Notes: generated from the sequence alone by a model not told the origin. Shown: positions 42,999 through 52,126, counted from the stretch's first letter. The stretch is 64,000 bases of DNA from Paraburkholderia madseniana (GCF_009690905.1 NZ_VOSW01000040.1:1-64000); one strand, 5' to 3'. A program made the numbers and translations.

Positions 42999-43324
42999 TT
43001 ATACGCGCCTGGTCCGAACGGCGTCAATGAGGAAATTGAGGGCCGGGAGACGCTCGCGGAGCGATGACATTGCTGACGACAATGCCTATGGCTCTCCCGG
43101 CGACGATTACCGTTTGCGCAACTGCGTTCTATCGATTGCGTTGGCCTAAGAAGCTGCGCCTTGAGCCGGTTCGACACTGAGGCGCGAGGCCGGTCATGGA
43201 CGCACATGATGGGCTATACGACGACGAGCCTAGCGCCTGGAGGCGGATTGGAGGCATTGATCTGGCCGCCGCGCGGTATAGTGGGTGAAACGAAACGTGT
43301 CGGGGGTTCCCCCAGGGAATCAAG
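42999..43324 (+). other. 326-bp gap upstream of small membrane protein
   Basis: No convincing ORF. TATAGT at 43277-43282 may be the -10 box of the small gene starting at 43325. A palindrome of five G and five C around TT lies at 43302-43313, directly before its ribosome-binding site. Nothing else stands out. Confidence 0.35.
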
Positions 43325-43471
43325 ATGAGCACGCTCTTTTACTACGTGAGCGCCGCGATGGTCGGCGGCGGTTTTGGAACAAGCGGAATATTCGGCCAGG
43401 TGTTTCTTTGGAGTGGGCTCATTCTGATTGCTGCGTCATTCGCGTTCAAGGACGGTGACGGACAGGGGTGA
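43325..43471 (+). CDS. small membrane protein, 48 residues
   Basis: MSTLFYYVSAAMVGGGFGTS starts a 48-residue peptide with one long hydrophobic stretch (GIFGQVFLWSGLILIAASFAF) and a charged end KDGDGQG. AGGGA lies 8 bases before the ATG. It resembles no family I know. Its single helix suggests an inner-membrane peptide. A second 48-residue membrane peptide is encoded 270 bp downstream. Confidence is limited by its length and the lack of homologues I can cite. Confidence 0.5.
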   Translation: MSTLFYYVSAAMVGGGFGTSGIFGQVFLWSGLILIAASFAFKDGDGQG

Positions 43472-43739
43472 ACCGGATTCGTCGAATGGCTCGACACTGC
43501 CATTGCAGCAACGTTTGCCTTGACGTTGCACTCGCCATTTACGCGAGTGACCGGCATTGATACCGGGGAATTCAATAGTTGGTAGAAGTCACGGCAGAAG
43601 TCTCGGAGTCATGTCTGGCCGCCGCGGCTGTTCGTGACAATCGGACCGTCACCGCTGTTGGCTGTTCCTGCAATGTAGGAGAATTGAGGGATCATCGCCT
43701 AACATATAAGCATGGTCGCAACCTGATAGGGAGGCCGCC

Positions 43740-43886
43740 ATGTCTGATTTAACGTTGGCTATTTTGATTGGGATTATCGCTGCTATATGTGGCGCCGGGA
43801 TATGGGCCGCATCCAGCAACCAGGAGCGGCTAACCCATTGGTTCAAAGAGCATCATCTTAGTGACTTGATTCACCATAAGCATTGA
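43740..43886 (+). CDS. small membrane protein, 48 residues, His-rich tail
   Basis: MSDLTLAILIGIIAAICGAG gives one membrane helix (residues about 4-26), then a soluble tail with SSNQERLTHWFKEHHLSDLI and HHKH at the end, with seven His in total. AGGGAGG sits 6 bases before the ATG, the strongest ribosome-binding site in this patch. It uses codons rare in the neighbours (TTA, ATA, ATT), which suggests recent origin or transfer. TTGAGG at 43684-43689 and TATAAG at 43705-43710 (15 bp apart) may be its promoter. The His-rich tail could bind metal. Confidence 0.6.
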   Translation: MSDLTLAILIGIIAAICGAGIWAASSNQERLTHWFKEHHLSDLIHHKH

Positions 43887-43910
43887 TGCAGCGACGGCAG
43901 AACGGCAAAA

Positions 43911-43926
43911 CCCCGCCGGAGCGGGG
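43911..43926. terminator. terminator downstream of rng and small ORF
   Basis: CCCCGC at 43911-43916 pairs with GCGGGG at 43921-43926 across CGGA. AAAA directly precedes the stem on the + strand, which is a T-run when read from the minus strand, so it suits rng transcripts best, about 160 bases after the rng stop. Confidence 0.7.
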
Positions 43927-44084
43927 CTCAAATCTCAAAGCGATCGATTTGGCGCACGGCGCCGTCAAGCGTGCGCCTTGGCGCGCCGCGCCTCTTGCGC
44001 CGGCCACGCGCTTGCGCCGCTATATCGCAAATTTCAGGGTTTCGAACTCGGTCAACCGGTCATTGATGCAGAGAATTTGATGAT

Positions 44085-45554
44085 TTACATCAAGACTATA
44101 TCGTACTGCTCCTGGCTCAAATTCGACTCCACCTGCAACGACACCGGCTTGCCGATGAAATCGATCAGCATCGCCAGATGCTGCGATTCTTCCTCAAGGA
44201 AAAGATCGATCACCTGCTGCGACGCCACCACGCGAAACTCGCGCGGATTGAACTGCCGCGACTCGCGCAGAATCTCGCGCAGCACGTCGTAGCACACCGT
44301 GCGTGACGTCTTGACCTGTCCCTTGCCCTGACAAACCGGGCAGGGCTCGCACAGCACATGCGCCAACGATTCACGCGTACGTTTGCGCGTCATCTCCACG
44401 AGTCCAAGCTGCGAGAAACCATTCACGGTCACGCGCGTGCGATCGCGCGACAACGCCTTCTTCAACTCACCAAGCACCTGATCGCGATGCTCGACGTTCT
44501 CCATATCGATGAAGTCGATGATGATCACGCCGCCCAGATTACGCAGCCGCAATTGCCGCGCGATGGTGTGTGCGGCTTCGAGGTTGGTCTTGAAGATCGT
44601 ATCGTCGAAGTTGCGCGCGCCGACGTAGCCGCCGGTGTTCACGTCGATGGTGGTCATCGCTTCGGTCTGGTCGATCACCAGATAGCCGCCCGATTTCAGA
44701 TCGACCCGGCGTGACAATGCGCGCTGGATTTCCGCCTCGATGTTGTACAGATCGAAGAGCGGCCGCTCGCCGGTGTAGTGATGCAGCTTCGACGACACCG
44801 CCGGCGTGAACTCCGCCGCGAAGTCGGCGAGCATCTGATAGGTCTCGCGTGAGTCGACCTGAATGCGCGAGGTCTCGTCGTTGACGAAATCGCGCAGCAC
44901 ACGTTGTGCGAGATTCAGATCCTGATACAGCAGGCTGGTCGGCGGCATGCGCTGACCTTGCGAGATGATGGTCGCCCACGTCTTGCGCAGATATGCGACG
45001 TCGCCGGCCAATTCTTCGCTGGTTGCGTCTTCAGCGATGGTGCGGACGATGTAGCCGCCTTTTTCATCGGCAGGCAGCACGGCGGTCAGACGCGCGCGCA
45101 CGGCCTCGCGTTCGGCTTCGCTCTCGATCTTCTGCGAGATGCCGATGTGCGGCTCCTGCGGCAGATACACGAGCGTGCGCCCGGCGATACTCACTTGCGT
45201 GGACAGCCTCGCGCCCTTGGTGCCGATCGGATCTTTCACGACCTGCACCATCAGTGTCTGACCTTCGAAGACGATTTTCTCGATGGGCTGATGCGGCGTT
45301 TGATGCTGCGGTTCGCCCGCAATGCGCGGATGCCAGATATCCGCTACGTGGAGAAACGCGGCGCGTTCCAGGCCGATGTCGATGAAGGCGGATTGCATAC
45401 CCGGCAACACGCGGACGACTTTGCCGAGATAGACATTGCCGACGCGTCCTCGCGACAGCGTTCGTTCGACGTGAAGTTCCTGGACGGCGCCTTGCTGGAC
45501 GAGCGCGACGCGCGTTTCCTGCGGCGTGACATTGATCAGGATTTCTTCATTCAT
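44085..45554 (-). CDS. rng: ribonuclease G
   Basis: This encodes 489 residues. An S1 domain (residues about 35-120) has GRVGNVYLGKVVRVLPGMQS. A 5'-sensor/RNase H region follows, and the catalytic DNase I-like part has IDVNTGGYVGARNFDD (metal-binding Asp) near 300 and GGVIIIDFIDMENVEHR near 343. The zinc link CPVCQGKG lies near 405. RNase G processes 16S rRNA 5' ends and some mRNAs. It lacks the long C-terminal scaffold of RNase E. It is 9 bp after maf on the same strand, and the pair is commonly linked. Confidence 0.95.
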   Translation of the reverse strand: MNEEILINVTPQETRVALVQQGAVQELHVERTLSRGRVGNVYLGKVVRVLPGMQSAFIDIGLERAAFLHVADIWHPRIAGEPQHQTPHQPIEKIVFEGQTLMVQVVKDPIGTKGARLSTQVSIAGRTLVYLPQEPHIGISQKIESEAEREAVRARLTAVLPADEKGGYIVRTIAEDATSEELAGDVAYLRKTWATIISQGQRMPPTSLLYQDLNLAQRVLRDFVNDETSRIQVDSRETYQMLADFAAEFTPAVSSKLHHYTGERPLFDLYNIEAEIQRALSRRVDLKSGGYLVIDQTEAMTTIDVNTGGYVGARNFDDTIFKTNLEAAHTIARQLRLRNLGGVIIIDFIDMENVEHRDQVLGELKKALSRDRTRVTVNGFSQLGLVEMTRKRTRESLAHVLCEPCPVCQGKGQVKTSRTVCYDVLREILRESRQFNPREFRVVASQQVIDLFLEEESQHLAMLIDFIGKPVSLQVESNLSQEQYDIVLM

Positions 45555-45563
45555 GGTGTTATT

Positions 45564-46193
45564 TTAGAAGTCGATGCGCGCTGCACGCAGGAGGGCAGCG
45601 GTTTCAAAAAGCGGCAAACCCATGATACCTGAATAGGACCCGTCGATATGCTCGATAAACTCCGCGGCGCGTCCCTGTACGCCATACGCGCCTGCCTTGC
45701 CGAGCGGCTCGCCGCTTGCAGCGTAGCGGCGCACGGCGTCCGCTTGCAGTGCAGCAAAACGCACCTTCGATACCGATAGTGCGGCCGGCAGCAACGTGCC
45801 TTCCGCGTCGACCACCGCGATGGCCGTCAGCACTTCGTGATCGCGGCCCGCGAGGCGCGTGAGCATTGCGACGGCATCGTCGGTGTCGACGGGCTTGCCG
45901 AGGATCGCGTCGTCGATCGTGACGGTTGTGTCGGCAACCAGGATCGGCCGTGCCGCATGGCCGCCTGCCACGAGACGCGCGCGCGCTGCGTGCGCTTTCG
46001 CGATGCACACGCGCTGCACGTAGTCGCGCGCCCGCTCGCCGGGTAGCTCGACTTCGAGCGCTTCGGCATCTTCATCGGGACGCGGCAGGAGCAATTCGAA
46101 ACGCACGCCGAGTTGTTGCAACAACTCCTGACGGCGCGGACTCTGAGAAGCGAGGTAAACGAACGGATGCAGCGAATCGGCGGACGTTGGCAT
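45564..46193 (-). CDS. maf: Maf nucleotide pyrophosphatase (dTTP/UTP type)
   Basis: This 209-residue protein begins FVYLASQSPRRQELLQQLGV, the Maf signature with Ser and two Arg. It has VADTTVTIDDAILGKP, with the catalytic Asp region, and GRAAEFIEHIDGSYSGIMGL near the C-terminus. The acidic AEFIEHIDGS loop fits the YhdE-type that hydrolyses dTTP, UTP and their modified forms as a housecleaning step. It is placed just before rng in a conserved order rsfS-rlmH-maf-rng. Confidence 0.93.
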   Translation of the reverse strand: MPTSADSLHPFVYLASQSPRRQELLQQLGVRFELLLPRPDEDAEALEVELPGERARDYVQRVCIAKAHAARARLVAGGHAARPILVADTTVTIDDAILGKPVDTDDAVAMLTRLAGRDHEVLTAIAVVDAEGTLLPAALSVSKVRFAALQADAVRRYAASGEPLGKAGAYGVQGRAAEFIEHIDGSYSGIMGLPLFETAALLRAARIDF

Positions 46194-46404
46194 GAACAGG
46201 TCTCGATGAGGCGGGTTGCGTCAATGCGCAAGGCGCGCGCGATGAGCGTGTCAGTCAATCGACGAAGAACGAGCCTAAGGACACGATGAAAAGCACGTCG
46301 ATCAACGTATCGATAAACGCGCCTGAAAATGCGTCCACAAGGCGCGTCAATCAGCGCAGCCAACAGGACCAGCAAACGCGCGATCCGTCAGCCGCCTCGT
46401 TCGC

Positions 46405-46875
46405 TCACACGCGGTGATAGGGGTGATTTTGCGTGATGGTCCACGCGCGGTAAAGCTGTTCGGCGAGCAGCACGCGGACCATGGCGTGCGGCAGCGTCAG
46501 GCTGGAGACACGCAGCAGCATATCGGCGCGTGCTTTCAGATCGGGATCGAGCCCATCGGCGCCGCCGATCAGAAACGCCACGTCGCGGCCGTCCTGCTGC
46601 CAGCCGGGCAGGGCGCCGGCGAGTTGCATCGTGGTCCAATCCTTGCCGCGTTCATCGAGCGCGACGATGCGCGCGTTCTTCGGCAACGCGGCTTCGATTT
46701 TCTGCCGCTCGGCCGCCATCACGCTTTCGGCCGGACGCCCTGACGAACGCTGCTCGGGCTTGATTTCGCGCAGCTCGATGCGCAGCTCGGGCGGCATGCG
46801 CTTCGCGTATTCGTCGAAGCCGGTGGCGATCCAGTCGGGCATCTTGTGGCCGACGGCGAGAATGTGCAGTTTCAT
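46405..46875 (-). CDS. rlmH: 23S rRNA pseudouridine-1915 N3-methyltransferase
   Basis: This 156-residue SPOUT methyltransferase starts MKLHILAVGHKMPDWIATGF. It has the SAM-binding trefoil-knot features VALDERGKDWTTMQLA and VAFLIGGADGLDPDLKARAD, and the C-terminal LPHAMVRVLLAEQLYRAWTI segment. It methylates Psi1915 in helix 69 on assembled 70S ribosomes, using SAM. The pairing with rsfS upstream is conserved in many bacteria. Confidence 0.96.
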   Translation of the reverse strand: MKLHILAVGHKMPDWIATGFDEYAKRMPPELRIELREIKPEQRSSGRPAESVMAAERQKIEAALPKNARIVALDERGKDWTTMQLAGALPGWQQDGRDVAFLIGGADGLDPDLKARADMLLRVSSLTLPHAMVRVLLAEQLYRAWTITQNHPYHRV

Positions 46876-46965
46876 GACGGGTGGAATCGACGACGCAATC
46901 GCTGCAATCGCGCACGCATGCTCTGACTTTGCGTCGCGGACTTCAGCGGTTTGCCAGCCACGTAC

Positions 46966-47421
46966 TTACTTGCGGCGTACCGCCGCCTTGCGTGCAGGCT
47001 TTTTGACAGCCGGCGCTTCGTCTTCTTCGTCCTCGTCGTCGGGTTCGCTCGAGCGCGCGCCGCCGAACGGATCCGGCGTGGACAGCTTGATGCGCACCGG
47101 CTTGTCGCCCCAAATTTCTTCGAGGTTGTAGTACTGGCGCAGCGCCGGTTGCAGGATGTGCACGATCGCGTCGCCGCAATCGACCAGCACCCATTCGCCG
47201 ACGTCGTCACCTTCGGTGCTGATGACGTCGCCGCCGTTTTCCTTGACGCTCTCGCGCACGCTCGAAGCGAGCGCCTTGGTCTGGCGGTTCGAGGTGCCGG
47301 AGGCGACGATCACGCGATCGAACAGCGCGGTCAGGTGGCTGGTGTTGAACACCTTGATGTCTTGCGCTTTGACGTCTTCGAGAGCGTCGACGATCACGCG
47401 TTGCAGTTTGCGAATATCCAT
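46966..47421 (-). CDS. rsfS: ribosome silencing factor RsfS
   Basis: This encodes 151 residues. The RsfS core (about 3-115) has VDALEDVKAQDIKVFNTSHL and VIVASGTSNRQTKALASSVR, then EWVLVDCGDAIVHILQPALR. It binds L14 on the large subunit and blocks subunit joining in starvation. The C-terminal ~30 residues are an acidic stretch (DDEDEEDEAP) followed by a Lys/Arg-rich tail, longer than in E. coli. It lies 4 bp after nadD, so they are probably co-transcribed. Confidence 0.94.
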   Translation of the reverse strand: MDIRKLQRVIVDALEDVKAQDIKVFNTSHLTALFDRVIVASGTSNRQTKALASSVRESVKENGGDVISTEGDDVGEWVLVDCGDAIVHILQPALRQYYNLEEIWGDKPVRIKLSTPDPFGGARSSEPDDEDEEDEAPAVKKPARKAAVRRK

Positions 47422-47425
47422 GGGG

Positions 47426-48178
47426 TTACCGGTGGTACAGATGATGTTGAAGAATATAGTCCCACACCGCAGTGGGGACATGGCTTGCGGCCCGGGCCTG
47501 GCTCCTGTCTTGCGGTTCGCCGCCCGCGAGGGCAAGCCGCTGGGTCACCTGCTCGCGCAGATGCGCGCGAATGTCGGTGGCCGAGACGTTGAACGCAAGC
47601 GTCGTATCGATCAGCAAGTGGCCGCAGGGGGTGGCTTGCAGAACGTCGGCGCGGGCACGGCGCGCGTCGATTTCTTTAGCGACCACGGGCGGAATCGATG
47701 CGAGGTCGAAACCGGGGCGCGTGGCCGCGCAGATGTGAGCAAACTCGAACAGGCGCCGCCAGTCGCGCCATGTGTCGAGATGCACCAGTTGATCCGCGCC
47801 GATCAGAAGCGCAATCGACGCATTCGGACCTTCGCGTTCACGCCATAACTGCAGCGTGTTGATCGTGTAGGTTGGACCGTCGTGTTCGATCTCGTCGGTC
47901 GCCACCCGCACGGTCACGCCCGGCAGCACCAACGCAGTGGCGGCGGCACGGGTCATGGCCAGTCTGTGAACAGCCGCTGACACGTCCGTTTTCTGCCACG
48001 GCTGGCCGGCCGGCAGCAACACCAGCTCGGTCAGCTTCAGCACGTCGGCGAAACGCCGCGCGAGCGCGAGGTGGCCGTCGTGGATCGGATCGAAAGTGCC
48101 GCCGAGCAGTCCAATCCGGCGAGGCAGGGCGACAGGATGAGCGTTCGGCTTCAGGTGAAGATCCTTTGTCGTGGTCAC
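47426..48178 (-). CDS. nadD: nicotinate-nucleotide adenylyltransferase
   Basis: This 250-residue enzyme transfers adenylyl from ATP to nicotinate mononucleotide in NAD synthesis. RIGLLGGTFDPIHDGHLALA near residue 22 carries the H-x-G-H motif. The C-terminal SATDIRAHLREQ matches the ISSTxIR motif, with Ala-Thr in the middle. The start is GTG at 48178; the ~20 residues before the core are basic and unconserved, so a later start is possible. hemF lies 26 bp upstream, and rsfS follows within 4 bp. Confidence 0.94.
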   Translation of the reverse strand: MTTTKDLHLKPNAHPVALPRRIGLLGGTFDPIHDGHLALARRFADVLKLTELVLLPAGQPWQKTDVSAAVHRLAMTRAAATALVLPGVTVRVATDEIEHDGPTYTINTLQLWREREGPNASIALLIGADQLVHLDTWRDWRRLFEFAHICAATRPGFDLASIPPVVAKEIDARRARADVLQATPCGHLLIDTTLAFNVSATDIRAHLREQVTQRLALAGGEPQDRSQARAASHVPTAVWDYILQHHLYHR

Positions 48179-48204
48179 GTGGTGTGCGGTGCGGGCTTAA
48201 AGCC

Positions 48205-49128
48205 TCACACCCACTCGCGCGGCACGAGAAAATCGCTGTAAAGGCGCGCTTCCGGCGTGCCCGGTTCGGGCTGCCAGTTGTAGCGCCAGTTCGCCACAGG
48301 CGGCATCGACATCAGTATCGATTCGGTGCGTCCGCCGCTCTGCAGCCCAAACAGTGTGCCACGGTCGAAGACCAGATTGAACTCGACGTAGCGGCCGCGC
48401 CGGTATGCCTGGAAGTCCCGCTCGGCTTCGCCGTACGGAATGTTGCGGCGCTTTTCGATGATCGGCATGTACGCTTTGAGGAATCCTTCGCCGACGCTTT
48501 TCAGCATCGCGAACGATTGATCGAAGCCCGGCGCCGAGAAATCGTCGAAGAAAATCCCGCCGATGCCACGCGGTTCATTGCGGTGCTTGAGGAAGAAGTA
48601 CTCGTCGCACCAACGCTTGAAACTCGGGTAGAGGTCCGCGCCATAAGGCTGCAGCGCGTCGCGGCACACCCGGTGGAAATGCTGCGCGTCTTCCTCGTAG
48701 CCGTAGTACGGCGTCAGATCCATGCCGCCGCCGAACCAGAACACCGGCTCTTCGCCGGCCTTGGTCGCGATCAGCAGACGCACGTTCATATGCACGGTCG
48801 GGCAGTGCGGATTGTGCGGGTGCAGCACGAGCGAAACGCCCATGGCTTCGAAACCACGGCCGGCCAGTTGCGGACGCGCGGCGCTCGCCGAACCCGGCAA
48901 CGCGTCGCCTGCTACGTCCGAAAAGCCGATGCCGGCCCGCTCGAAGAAGTTGCCGCCTTCCAGAATCCGTGTGTAGCCGCCGCCGCGCAGCTTTTCGCCG
49001 GGGGCGCGCTGCCATGCGTCGGTCGCGAACGGCTTACCGTCGAACGCGCCGAGCGTGTCCGCGATGTGCGTTTGCAGGCCTTGCAGCCAGCTGCGCACGG
49101 CCTGTGCGTCATAGCTCGAATCGGTCAT
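48205..49128 (-). CDS. hemF: oxygen-dependent coproporphyrinogen III oxidase
   Basis: This 307-residue cytoplasmic enzyme converts coproporphyrinogen III to protoporphyrinogen IX by two oxidative decarboxylations with O2. Motifs include GYTRILEGGNFFERAGIGFS, HPHNPHCPTVHMNVR, WFGGGMDLTPYYG, FKRWCDEYFFLKHRNEPRGI and YVEFNLVFDRGTLFGLQ. It belongs with an aerobic lifestyle. The start at 49128 is preferred over the one 24 bases upstream, which adds only unconserved residues. It sits between purD and nadD on the minus strand. Confidence 0.96.
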   Translation of the reverse strand: MTDSSYDAQAVRSWLQGLQTHIADTLGAFDGKPFATDAWQRAPGEKLRGGGYTRILEGGNFFERAGIGFSDVAGDALPGSASAARPQLAGRGFEAMGVSLVLHPHNPHCPTVHMNVRLLIATKAGEEPVFWFGGGMDLTPYYGYEEDAQHFHRVCRDALQPYGADLYPSFKRWCDEYFFLKHRNEPRGIGGIFFDDFSAPGFDQSFAMLKSVGEGFLKAYMPIIEKRRNIPYGEAERDFQAYRRGRYVEFNLVFDRGTLFGLQSGGRTESILMSMPPVANWRYNWQPEPGTPEARLYSDFLVPREWV

Positions 49129-49357
49129 GAATGCAGATGCTGAGGGCGGCACGCTCGTCGTGCCGCGGGTTCTTCGTGAAGGGCGGGCGCCGGCCTTCGT
49201 CAGGACATTCCCGCGAAGGCGCGGTGCTACGGTCGTTCGCGCCGGGTGAAATGCCGATCAACCGGGGTGAGCCCACATGGAGCGGTGGGCGCCGCGATGG
49301 CCGCGAAAACCCGCAGTGTAGCGCCGTTGGCGCCGCACGCGGGCGAGTGGGGCGGGC

Positions 49358-50656
49358 TTAGTGCTTGCCTTCGGTCTTGGCGTCGTGCTTGCGGTTCAAT
49401 GCGCGATAGCCGATGTCGCGGCGATATTGCATGCCGTCGAACGAAATCTGGTTGATCGTCTCGTACGCGACCGACTGCGCGCTGCGCACCGAATCCGCCA
49501 GACCGACCACACACAGCACACGGCCGCCCGAGGTGGTCAGCTTGCCGTCCGCCAGCGTGGTGCCGGCGTGGAAAGTGACCGAATCGCCGGTTTCCGCCGG
49601 GATATCGCTGATCCGGTCACCCTTGCGCGGCGTGTCCGGATAGTTGTACGCGGCGAGCACCACGCCGAGCGCGGTACGGCGGTCCCATTCGAGTTCGATC
49701 GTATCGAGCGTGCCGGCGATGGCCTGCTCGACCACCTTCGAAAAGTCGCCTTTCAAACGCGCCATGATCGGCTGCGTTTCCGGGTCGCCCATCCGGCAGT
49801 TGAATTCGAGCGTCTTCGGGTTGCCTTGCGCGTCGATCATCAGGCCGGCGTACAGGAAGCCCGTGAAACGGATGCCTTCTTTCTCCATGCCGCGCACGGT
49901 CGGCTGGATGATTTCGCGCATCACGCGTGCATGCAGTTGCGGCGTGACGATCGGGGCGGGCGAATAGGCGCCCATGCCGCCGGTGTTCGGACCCTGGTCG
50001 GCGTCGAGCAGACGCTTGTGATCCTGGCTCGAAGCGAGCGCCAGCACATGCTTGCCGTCCACCATCACGATGAAGCTGGCTTCTTCGCCGGCGAGGAATT
50101 CCTCGATCACGACGCGTGCGCCGGCATCGCCCAGCTTGTTGTCCGACAGCATCATGTCGACGGCGGCGTGTGCTTCTTCCAGCGTTTGCGCAACCACGAC
50201 GCCCTTGCCGGCGGCGAGGCCGTCGGCCTTGATCACGATCGGCGCGCCCTTGGCGTCCAGATACGCGTGGGCGGCCGCGACGTCGGCGAAGGTTTCGTAC
50301 TCGGCGGTTGGGATCGCGTGACGCTTCATGAACGCCTTGGCAAAATCTTTCGAGCTTTCGAGCTGCGCGGCTTCCTTGCTCGGCCCGAAAATCTTCAACC
50401 CGCGCGAGCGGAACAGATTGACGATGCCCGCGGCGAGCGGCCCTTCCGGTCCGACCAGCGTGAACGCGATCTGTTCTTTCTCGACGAAATCGGCGAGTTC
50501 GGCCGGATCTGTAATGTCGACGTTGCGCAGACGCTCGTCCTGGGCGGTGCCGCCATTGCCGGGCGCAACGTAGACGAGCTGAACCCGCGGCGATTGCGCG
50601 AGCTTCCATGCCAGCGCATGTTCGCGACCGCCGGAACCGACGACGAGTAACTTCAT
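49358..50656 (-). CDS. purD: phosphoribosylamine-glycine ligase (GAR synthetase)
   Basis: This 432-residue ATP-grasp enzyme makes GAR from phosphoribosylamine, glycine and ATP. It opens MKLLVVGSGGREHALAWKLA, has the VGPEGPLAAGIV loop near residue 68, the ATP-site IVIKADGLAAGKGVVVA near 140, GPNTGGMGAYSPAP near 230 and LEFNCRMGDPETQ near 285. A yebC-type terminator sits just upstream, so purD probably has its own promoter in 50711-50895 or reads through. Confidence 0.96.
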   Translation of the reverse strand: MKLLVVGSGGREHALAWKLAQSPRVQLVYVAPGNGGTAQDERLRNVDITDPAELADFVEKEQIAFTLVGPEGPLAAGIVNLFRSRGLKIFGPSKEAAQLESSKDFAKAFMKRHAIPTAEYETFADVAAAHAYLDAKGAPIVIKADGLAAGKGVVVAQTLEEAHAAVDMMLSDNKLGDAGARVVIEEFLAGEEASFIVMVDGKHVLALASSQDHKRLLDADQGPNTGGMGAYSPAPIVTPQLHARVMREIIQPTVRGMEKEGIRFTGFLYAGLMIDAQGNPKTLEFNCRMGDPETQPIMARLKGDFSKVVEQAIAGTLDTIELEWDRRTALGVVLAAYNYPDTPRKGDRISDIPAETGDSVTFHAGTTLADGKLTTSGGRVLCVVGLADSVRSAQSVAYETINQISFDGMQYRRDIGYRALNRKHDAKTEGKH

Positions 50657-50684
50657 GTGAATCCCCGAGACTTAAAAACCATAA

Positions 50685-50710
50685 ACGGCTGAAGCATCAC
50701 GCTCAGCCGT
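50685..50710 (-). terminator. yebC terminator (minus strand)
   Basis: ACGGCTGA at 50685-50692 and TCAGCCGT at 50703-50710 form an 8-bp stem with a 10-base loop. On the minus strand, the stem is followed by TTTATGGTTTTT, a good T-rich tail. It lies between yebC and purD. Confidence 0.75.
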
Positions 50711-50895
50711 GGAATAACAGCGAGGTTTGCAATGGGCCCGCAGCCAGGTAGCGGCGCAGGGCACATAGCGAACCCGGGTGGTGGCGGTGCGGAAGGCCCC
50801 AACCAACGCCCGCTCTGCAGCAACGCGAGTGCTAGCCGGCGGCGCGGGCGTGTGGTTCGGTGCAGATCCACGCGCGGTGTGCCGCCGGGGCACGC

Positions 50896-51624
50896 TCATT
50901 CGTCGGCGATCGCGGCGTTTGTATAGACTTCCTGCACGTCGTCCAGACTCTCCAGCGCGTCGAGCAGCTTCTGCATTTTCACCGCGTCGTCGCCCGTGAA
51001 TTCGACTTCCGTCTGAGGTTTCATTGTCACCTCGGCCAATTCGGCCTTGAAGCCCGCGGCTTCAAGCGCGGTCTTCACCTTCGGGAAATCGTTCGGCGGG
51101 CACAGCACTTCGATACTGCCGTCTTCGTTCGTGACGACGTCTTCAGCGCCGGCTTCGAGCGCGGCTTCCATCAGCTTGTCTTCCGGCGTGCCGGGTGCGA
51201 ACAGGAACTGGCCGACGTGATCGAACATGAACGACACCGAGCCGTCCGTGCCCATGTTGCCGCCGTTCTTCGAGAACGCGTGACGCACGTCCGCTACCGT
51301 ACGGGTGCGGTTGTCGGTCATGGTGTCCACGATCACCGCCGCGCCGCCGATGCCGTAGCCTTCGTAGCGGATTTCTTCGTAGTTTGCGCCATCGACACCG
51401 CCCACACCGCGTTGGATCGCACGGTTGACGTTATCTTTCGGCATGTTGGCGTCGTACGCCTTTTCGACGGCGAGTCGCAGACGCGGATTCGAGTCGATGT
51501 CGCCGCCACCCATGCGGGCCGCCACCTGAATTTCCTTGATGAGCCGCGTCCAGACCTTGCCGCGCTTGGCGTCTGCCGCTGCTTTTTTATGCTTGATGTT
51601 GGCCCATTTCGAATGACCCGCCAT
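50896..51624 (-). CDS. yebC: YebC/PmpR-family protein
   Basis: This 242-residue protein opens MAGHSKWANIKHKKAAADAK, the invariant YebC start, and contains NMPKDNVNRAIQRGVGG and IRYEGYGIGGAAVIVDTMTD. These proteins were described as DNA-binding regulators (PmpR) and more recently as aids to translation through proline-rich stretches (TACO1-like). The start at 51624 has GGAGA about 6-7 bases upstream; a longer in-frame ORF extends to 52227 but is not coding. Confidence 0.96.
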   Translation of the reverse strand: MAGHSKWANIKHKKAAADAKRGKVWTRLIKEIQVAARMGGGDIDSNPRLRLAVEKAYDANMPKDNVNRAIQRGVGGVDGANYEEIRYEGYGIGGAAVIVDTMTDNRTRTVADVRHAFSKNGGNMGTDGSVSFMFDHVGQFLFAPGTPEDKLMEAALEAGAEDVVTNEDGSIEVLCPPNDFPKVKTALEAAGFKAELAEVTMKPQTEVEFTGDDAVKMQKLLDALESLDDVQEVYTNAAIADE

Positions 51625-52066
51625 ACTTTTCTCCGTCGCGCGCGCCAGTGGGGCGCACGCATAGTGCAATTGTCGTTGCGATGTCGGGCGCGCGGCGCTG
51701 CTGATTGCGGCCATGCGCCTCGATGTCAAACCGCTCGGCGCCGGACCGCCCGGTGTCAGGCTTTCCTCAGCTTGATCGCGCCCGGCCGGACCCGGCGAGC
51801 GGGACCGAAGGTCGGCAGCGCGGTTGGGGCGGGGCAGGACGGTCAGCGGGCGGCTCAGCGGCGCCACAGGTGCGCCGGTCCCGGCAGACCCGGCGTTAAG
51901 GCGTGATGCACCGCGTGGCAGTGCAAGTCGAGCCGCTCTTTGAGCGGATTCGAATTTTATCACGGCGCAGGGGTGCGGCAGAGAGGGGGCGAGGCGAAAG
52001 TAGGCGTCAGGCGCCTCTTTCAGTCGCGCCAGGTAGGTCGCGCATCTTTTGCAGTCGTCGTTGTGG
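51625..52066 (+). other. 442-bp gap between yebC and hicA
   Basis: This is the divergent region between yebC and hicAB. The yebC-side half is GC-rich and shows no gene; its yebC promoter is not identified. The hicA promoter and operator begin right after it. Short ORFs here lack ribosome-binding sites. Confidence 0.4.
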
Positions 52067-52119
52067 TTGCGAATATAAACATTTTTGTTTATATTTTGCC
52101 CTGTGTTCACGAACACAGG
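52067..52119 (+). promoter_or_regulatory. hicAB promoter with two palindromes
   Basis: TTGCGA at 52067-52072 and TATATT at 52090-52095, 17 bp apart, make a good promoter. A 9-bp inverted repeat, AATATAAAC at 52072-52080 and GTTTATATT at 52087-52095, covers the spacer and -10, the expected place for a HicB operator. A second palindrome, CCTGTGTTC at 52100-52108 and GAACACAGG at 52111-52119, lies in the leader and overlaps the first bases of the hicA ribosome-binding site (AGGAGG, 52117-52122), so it could also fold in the RNA. Confidence 0.7.
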
Positions 52120-52126
52120 AGGGCCG

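Noticed and set aside
42999..43324. ORFs on both strands upstream of the 48-residue gene
   Set aside because: No start signals, and composition resembles non-coding sequence.
43883..44080. 65-residue + strand ORF after the small membrane gene
   Set aside because: It runs through a terminator hairpin, is Arg-rich and has no ribosome-binding site.
46258..46353. Hydrophobic ~31-residue minus strand frame between rlmH and maf (ending IVSLGSFFVD)
   Set aside because: It looks peptide-like, but only TTG/GTG starts are available and there is no ribosome-binding site.
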